A DNA stretch of 6,706 nt from JAAYHV01 sp035268985. GTDB taxonomy: Bacteria > Bacillota > Clostridia > Peptostreptococcales > Anaerovoracaceae. The position numbers and the translations under genes are program-made. Shown here piece after piece: positions 6,191-6,706 of the stretch. Below the pieces are notes generated by a model, which worked only from the letters and a program-made list of their open reading frames with translations, did no database searches and had not been told where the DNA came from. The stretch covers positions 1 to 6,706 of the forward strand of contig DATFJV010000103.1 of NCBI GenBank assembly GCA_035268985.1, read 5' to 3'. Position 1 is the stretch's first letter, and every line of letters begins with the position of its first letter.

Positions 6191-6706
6191 ATGAAAGAAC
6201 ATAAATACCCTTGTGTTGAGATAAATTTGACACATTTAAAAGAAAATGTAACAGAAGTAAATAAAAGATGCCAAGAACATGGAATAGATATGATTGGTGT
6301 AATTAAAGGTGCTACTGGGTTACCACTAGTTGCTAAACAATACATAGAAGGAGGTGCTAAGATGATTGCATCTTCTAGATTGGAACAAATAGAGGATTGT
6401 ATTGAATTTGGTTTAGATACTAAATATTTATGCCTTAGAGTGCCTATGCTAAGTGAGGTAGATGATATTGTTAGATTAACAGAGTATAGCTTAAATAGCG
6501 AATACAAGGTAATAAACGCTTTGAATCATGCGGCAAAAGAACAAAATAAAATTCATAATGTTATACTTATGGCTGATTTAGGTGATTTAAGAGAAGGATT
6601 TTGGAATAAGAGCGAACTTGTTGATGTGGCAACAAAAATAGAAAATGAGATGGATAATATTGTGTTATCTGGAGTTGGGACCAACCTTGGTTGTTATGGT
6701 TCAATT
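6191..6706 (+). CDS. PLP-dependent alanine/ornithine racemase-family protein, N-terminal part (3' end outside window)
   Basis: The frame is open from the ATG to the window end, giving 172 residues of a protein whose family is usually about 350. It is the N-terminal TIM-barrel part of a fold-type III PLP enzyme. The start YPCVEINLTHLKENV (6-20) matches the family, and K39 in GVIKG is the expected PLP-binding lysine. Further family signatures are ASSRLEQI (60-67), LRVPMLSEVDDI (82-93), SLNSE (100-104), MADLGDLREG (127-136) and GVGTNLGCYG (161-170), the last in the phosphate-binding region. The DLGDLREG and GTNL signatures point to the alanine/ornithine racemase group, which includes the ornithine racemase of amino-acid-fermenting clostridia, rather than to the biosynthetic Alr. 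Substrate is not certain: ornithine, alanine or another amino acid are all possible. The residues after the lysine (GATG) seem divergent from the KVFCG-like form I expect in many relatives. The missing 3' end and downstream genes would help decide. Confidence 0.85.
   Translation, partial: MKEHKYPCVEINLTHLKENVTEVNKRCQEHGIDMIGVIKGATGLPLVAKQYIEGGAKMIASSRLEQIEDCIEFGLDTKYLCLRVPMLSEVDDIVRLTEYSLNSEYKVINALNHAAKEQNKIHNVILMADLGDLREGFWNKSELVDVATKIENEMDNIVLSGVGTNLGCYGSI

Noticed and set aside
6133..6507. 124-codon open frame on the minus strand over the racemase start and nth terminator
   Set aside because: It covers a clear racemase-family coding region and its regulatory leader. It has no translation signals of its own.

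Overview
The window is a low-GC, AT-rich stretch that reads like an ordinary chromosomal segment of a Gram-positive anaerobe of the Clostridia type. The evidence is strong AGGAGG ribosome binding sites, Firmicutes-style sigma-A promoters, a perfect CIRCE heat-shock operator in front of clpB, a GatD-like amidotransferase end, and a last gene of the clostridial ornithine/alanine racemase family. The taxonomic placement is inference from style and gene content. There is no mobile element, CRISPR array, rRNA or tRNA, and no gene-free stretch longer than about 110 bases.

Layout. Bases 1-258 hold the 3' end of a GatD-like (CobB/CobQ-type) glutamine amidotransferase. Twelve bases later a small M50 site-2-type membrane metalloprotease begins (271-987), probably in the same transcript. 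A leader with a textbook CIRCE element (1027-1053) precedes clpB (1084-3675), the AAA+ disaggregase. An alpha/beta hydrolase of the lysophospholipase/monoacylglycerol-lipase type (3750-4676) follows, with its own good sigma-A promoter. It meets a GntR/FCD-family repressor (4673-5338, minus strand) tail to tail. The two genes overlap by 4 bases inside a 12-bp perfect hairpin that is probably a shared terminator. The repressor gene is divergent from nth (endonuclease III, 5448-6092). Between them, opposing promoters overlap around a TGTATACA palindrome that looks like a GntR-type operator. After nth comes a clear intrinsic terminator (6117-6147), then the 5' part of a PLP-dependent alanine/ornithine racemase-family gene (6191 to the window end).

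The genes do not form a single pathway. They read as adjacent small units: cell-wall amidation and a membrane protease, heat-shock protein rescue under HrcA control, a lipid or ester hydrolase, a metabolite-sensing repressor, base-excision DNA repair, and amino-acid racemization. I see no previously undescribed multi-gene system. The points most worth a second look are regulatory (HrcA/CIRCE control of clpB, the gntR/nth divergent control region, the terminator built from two coding ends) and two apparent losses of conserved residues (the GatD-like histidine and one metal ligand of the FCD domain).
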